Source: CAYLMG01 sp964464635
GTDB lineage: Bacteria; Planctomycetota; Phycisphaerae; Sedimentisphaerales; Anaerobacaceae
DNA length: 36,531 bases
Direction of reading: 5' to 3'
NCBI GenBank assembly: GCA_964464635.1
Contig: CAYXGT010000017.1
Location: forward strand, 1 to 36,531
Positions 33,922 through 36,531 of this stretch are shown here, piece after piece. Position 1 is the stretch's first letter, and every line of letters begins with the position of its first letter. The position numbers were made by a program, and so were the translations under genes. The notes under the pieces were generated by a model. That model made no database searches and was not told the DNA's origin. It saw only the letters and a list, made by a program, of their open reading frames with translations.

Positions 33922-34668
33922 TTATGCTTTTGTAAACCAGAACATACCACAGCCATATCTTGATTGTTGTAATATACTTATATCGATATTTCTGATAAAT
34001 CTCTTGTTATCGCCTACGCCTGAAAGCTCAACCAGCTTCAAATCTTTGAAGTATTCCAGAATTTGTTGTGGACTGTGAATTCTGTGTGCATTAAAACATA
34101 ATCTTGGTTTTCCGACCGGCAATGAAAAATATAGATTACCGCCTTTGGCCAAGCATCTTGACAGCTCTGTTGCTGCCTTTTTTGTGCCGAATGGGTCCAG
34201 TTGGTCACCATATCTGCCAAGGCCGATATGTTCGGCAACATGCAGGCAGGAAAGCGACTTGATTGAATTGTCCTCGTAAGGCATATCGAGAATATTTCCC
34301 TTTACGCATTCGAGATTATCAACGTTCGAAACGTCTAAAGGCCGGATATCAACGAAAATAACTTTCGTAATCGCTGTGAGAAATCCGATGTAACTGACAC
34401 TGGAACCTACATCAACGTGAAATTGCGGTTTGTGTTCGTATATATTTCGAAAAGCCCACAGTCCCTGGTAGAAGTAATGGCTGTCCACTTTAGTTTTGTT
34501 TGTCTTATCGAATAGACAGGGGTAACTATCGCGAATTTTTATCTTTTCTGCACCTTCCATTCTGGAATATTTGAACATATCCCTTATGTATCCGGGATAT
34601 TTGGATAATCCTGAAAGTATTTTCGACCTGATTAAAGGCCTTTTCCATCTGCTGTAGAATTTTGACAT
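33922..34668 (-). CDS. DUF268-family protein, methyltransferase-like
   Basis: A 248-residue protein with the DUF268 pattern: HVDVGSSVSYIGFLTAITKV (a SAM-binding-like glycine loop), ILDMPYEDNSIKSLSCLHVA, then LYFSLPVGKPRLCFNAHRIH and the IDISILQQSRYGCGMFWFTK end. It appears to be a divergent class I methyltransferase. The loop reads DVGSS rather than the common GxGxG, so activity is uncertain. Family members often sit in surface-glycan clusters, but their substrate is not established. AGGCGAG precedes the ATG at 34668. It lies 36 bp after the GT-A-like gene. Confidence 0.8.
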   Translation of the reverse strand: MSKFYSRWKRPLIRSKILSGLSKYPGYIRDMFKYSRMEGAEKIKIRDSYPCLFDKTNKTKVDSHYFYQGLWAFRNIYEHKPQFHVDVGSSVSYIGFLTAITKVIFVDIRPLDVSNVDNLECVKGNILDMPYEDNSIKSLSCLHVAEHIGLGRYGDQLDPFGTKKAATELSRCLAKGGNLYFSLPVGKPRLCFNAHRIHSPQQILEYFKDLKLVELSGVGDNKRFIRNIDISILQQSRYGCGMFWFTKA

Positions 34669-34704
34669 AACAATGTCTCGCCTGCTTGAAAATTTTATAT
34701 ATCT

Positions 34705-35625
34705 TTATCTTTTTATTAACTGAAAGAAATCGTCTCCGCAGTGCGTACTTATTGGTTTGTTCCTGCCGTTAAAATCTATATTTAATATATAGCCCTTTTT
34801 GTATTTATCGTTTAAGGCTTCGACAGTGAGGCTTTCGTCGTATTCATCTTTATTTCTCGTTGTTGTATTGACCAGATTTACCTGAGCGGCACTTGCACAA
34901 AGCTTCTGAAAATAAATGCACCCCGGCAGCTTATCGGCATTCTCCTGGCACCACCTGCAGTTCCAGCTCTCAAGCTTATTCGGGCTGTAAAAAAAACCGA
35001 ATCTTTTCAGTACCTTCCTGGCTAAACCGATTTTTTTCAGCCCCTTTATTAAGACCGAATTTGGTGAGAACAGTGTAACTGCTAACGGGTTGTTGCTGCG
35101 CGAAGAATTTATGATTTCCTTCGCAAGCTCGGTGCGATAAACAGTAGCACAAAGCTCAAACGGATACCTTGTTGTTTTGCTTCGCCCTTGTTGCCAGTTT
35201 ATCTTGTATATCTTTTGTCCGCCGACGTCGGTTTCAGTTATTTTTTCCCCGCCGTTGGTAAGTACATTTCCGCCGAATCTTAATGAAAAACCGAATATAT
35301 CATCGAATCTGTCAAAGGTTTGTTCAATAATTTCGAACGGTACTGAGTCGAAATAAACAACGTCGTCGATTCCGAAGAGGATGTATTTTGTATTTGTCTG
35401 ATTTAAGATATTAAAAAAGTCGCTGGAAAAATCATCTTCCTTAATAACGGTACAGCTCGGGAAATGTTCGAAAAGCTGTTGGTATTGTTCTGTAAAAAGC
35501 TGCTGTTTCCAAAGCACGAAGGTCTGTATTAAATCTGCAGGAAAGTGCTTGTACAGACTTGCCAGATAGCCTTCGAGCTGCAACGGCCTGTTTTTTGTAA
35601 ATACAATGTTACTTATTGTCTTCAT
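34705..35625 (-). CDS. Putative GT-A-fold glycosyltransferase-like protein
   Basis: A 306-residue protein that begins SNIVFTKNRPLQLEGYLASL, resembling the first strand-helix of GT2-like enzymes. It has an IDDVVYF segment (about residues 95-105) in place of a DxD metal site. The later NCRWCQEN region contains a CxxC pair and a further cysteine-rich stretch, whose function is unknown. I recognise only the general fold type; no substrate can be named. Its ATG directly abuts the stop of the GT2 gene upstream (no gap), so the two are co-translated and may act as a pair. Confidence 0.65.
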   Translation of the reverse strand: MKTISNIVFTKNRPLQLEGYLASLYKHFPADLIQTFVLWKQQLFTEQYQQLFEHFPSCTVIKEDDFSSDFFNILNQTNTKYILFGIDDVVYFDSVPFEIIEQTFDRFDDIFGFSLRFGGNVLTNGGEKITETDVGGQKIYKINWQQGRSKTTRYPFELCATVYRTELAKEIINSSRSNNPLAVTLFSPNSVLIKGLKKIGLARKVLKRFGFFYSPNKLESWNCRWCQENADKLPGCIYFQKLCASAAQVNLVNTTTRNKDEYDESLTVEALNDKYKKGYILNIDFNGRNKPISTHCGDDFFQLIKR

Positions 35626-36441
35626 TTATTCGTCCAGCGAGTTGTCGTTGAGTATTTGCTGTATTATACCCGAAGAGAAAACTTTTTTAATTCGCCGGCT
35701 GCATTTTTTTACGGTTTTTTTTCGCAGTGTAAACTCGGCTGGATTAACAACTTGTGTCGCGTGTGCAAGATGAATAACATATTGGCCTAAAACTTTCGCA
35801 GGCAGCTTAACCGTCTTATATCCTCTGTCAACAAGCTCGAAGTAAAGCCTTTTGCCGGCAGTCAGCTCTTTGTCTCTATCGGGTAGAAATGATAGTTTTT
35901 CCTTATTCAGAACATCTGTACGGTACAAACAGCATATCGTCCGGTTGTAATACCTGTATTTTCCCTGCGGGTCGGGCTCTCGAAGAAGCTTGCGCTTAAA
36001 CGTCCGAAAATCTGTCACTTTTTTAAGCCAAATCCGCCATTGCGGCGTTAGCTCGATTTTACCCGAACCGACACAGGCTATCCCTTCGTCATCATTAAAG
36101 TAGCCTATCAATTCCGTAAGCCAGTTATTTTTTTGAATGAATGTATCTGAGTGCATAGATACAAAAAACTCAGTATTGCACTGCTCTAATCCGAGCTGCA
36201 GTGCAGCACCGTGAGAATACCCGCCGCCCAGGTCATCGCTTGTGTCACGTTGTAATAGCTGTATCCATCCGAGGCTCTTTAGATATTCGAGTGATTCATC
36301 CTGTGAGTCATTGTCAACAACTATCACGTCATAGAGATAACGTGTGAATTTGCGGATGCTGCGCAAACACAGCTTCGTAAAGTCCGGCGTTTTGTAATTC
36401 ACAATACAGATGGTTGCCTTGTTTTTAACCAGCTCCGACAT
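35626..36441 (-). CDS. GT2-family glycosyltransferase (rhamnosyltransferase-like)
   Basis: A 271-residue GT-A enzyme. The opening TICIVNYKTPDFTKLCLRSI and VIVVDNDSQDESLEYL are the standard GT2 nucleotide-binding strands, and FFVSMHSDTFIQKNNWL contains the SDT form of the DxD motif. The segment GGGYSHGAALQLGLEQC is shared with rhamnosyltransferase-like enzymes. The C-terminus is basic. It follows the probable rmlB end by 21 bp, so a dTDP-deoxysugar such as rhamnose could be its donor; this is inferred from neighbourhood only. Confidence 0.85.
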   Translation of the reverse strand: MSELVKNKATICIVNYKTPDFTKLCLRSIRKFTRYLYDVIVVDNDSQDESLEYLKSLGWIQLLQRDTSDDLGGGYSHGAALQLGLEQCNTEFFVSMHSDTFIQKNNWLTELIGYFNDDEGIACVGSGKIELTPQWRIWLKKVTDFRTFKRKLLREPDPQGKYRYYNRTICCLYRTDVLNKEKLSFLPDRDKELTAGKRLYFELVDRGYKTVKLPAKVLGQYVIHLAHATQVVNPAEFTLRKKTVKKCSRRIKKVFSSGIIQQILNDNSLDE

Positions 36442-36462
36442 AGAAGTGACATTCCTTTGCCC

Positions 36463-36531
36463 CTATCGGTTTGAATACATTTCTTCGTAATATTTCTGGT
36501 AGTCACCTGAAACCACGTTTTCAAGCCACCG
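36463..36531 (-). CDS. rmlB: 3' end of a probable dTDP-glucose 4,6-dehydratase gene (partial)
   Basis: Only the last 22 codons lie in the window, ending in TAG at 36463-36465. The translation ends WLENVVSGDYQKYYEEMY followed by SNR. This closing pattern (W, then SGxYxxYYExMY) is common in RmlB-type dTDP-glucose 4,6-dehydratases, which make dTDP-4-keto-6-deoxyglucose for rhamnose and related sugars. The rest of the gene is beyond the window edge, so the call rests on this tail alone. Confidence 0.6.
   Translation of the reverse strand, partial: RWLENVVSGDYQKYYEEMYSNR

Overview
The window is a surface-polysaccharide and cell-envelope locus from a Gram-negative-type bacterium with moderate GC. 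It holds a lipid-linked polysaccharide assembly set (phosphoglycosyl transferase, Wzx-like flippase, Wzy-like polymerase), a WaaP/Kdo-type LPS core kinase homologue, an MsbA-like ABC exporter, and many glycosyltransferases and decorating enzymes. The style of the proteins (anchored WD40 propeller, beta-helix protein, many CgeB-type and DUF268 proteins, PAS kinases) suggests the PVC group, perhaps a Planctomycetota/Phycisphaerae relative. That placement is inference; there is no rRNA in the window to confirm it. I see no tRNA, rRNA, CRISPR array or intact insertion sequence.

Block A (49-16385, all minus strand, 14 genes in transcription order from 16385 down): Wzx-like flippase, polysaccharide pyruvyl transferase, GT4, Wzy/O-antigen-ligase-like protein, beta-helix protein, GT4, hexapeptide acyltransferase, GT4, membrane-anchored WD40 protein, monotopic phosphoglycosyl transferase. 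These are followed by a metabolic tail: tandem-GNAT protein, D-cysteine desulfhydrase/ACC-deaminase-like PLP enzyme, 3-hydroxyacyl-CoA dehydrogenase and SCP2-type thiolase. ATGA overlaps, an 8-bp overlap and mostly short gaps suggest one long transcript or a few overlapping ones.

A 1.06-kb non-coding divergent region (16386-17449) separates block A from block B. It contains an extended -10 promoter candidate facing the polysaccharide operon and several inverted repeats.

Block B (17450-25409, plus strand): a membrane PAS-PAS histidine kinase, a stand-alone receiver and a receiver-PAS-histidine kinase overlap one another and form a phosphorelay with no visible DNA-binding output. They are followed by an MsbA-like ABC exporter carrying a PDZ-like insertion between TM1 and TM2, and a protein made of two tandem WaaP/Kdo-kinase-like domains.

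Block C (25413-36531, minus strand): a second glycan cluster with a GT4, a methyltransferase, two CgeB-like glycosyltransferases, a GT2, an NAD-dependent sugar reductase/epimerase, a ColD-like sugar 3-dehydratase (histidine in place of the PLP lysine), an FkbM-like methyltransferase, a DUF268 protein, two GT-A-type proteins, and the 3' end of a probable dTDP-glucose 4,6-dehydratase gene. Between the ColD-like gene and the second CgeB gene lies a decayed CgeB-like pseudogene (31205-31735). The simplest reading is that block A builds and polymerises one glycan, block C makes and attaches (deoxy-)sugars and methyl groups, and block B senses the envelope and exports or phosphorylates a lipid-linked product.
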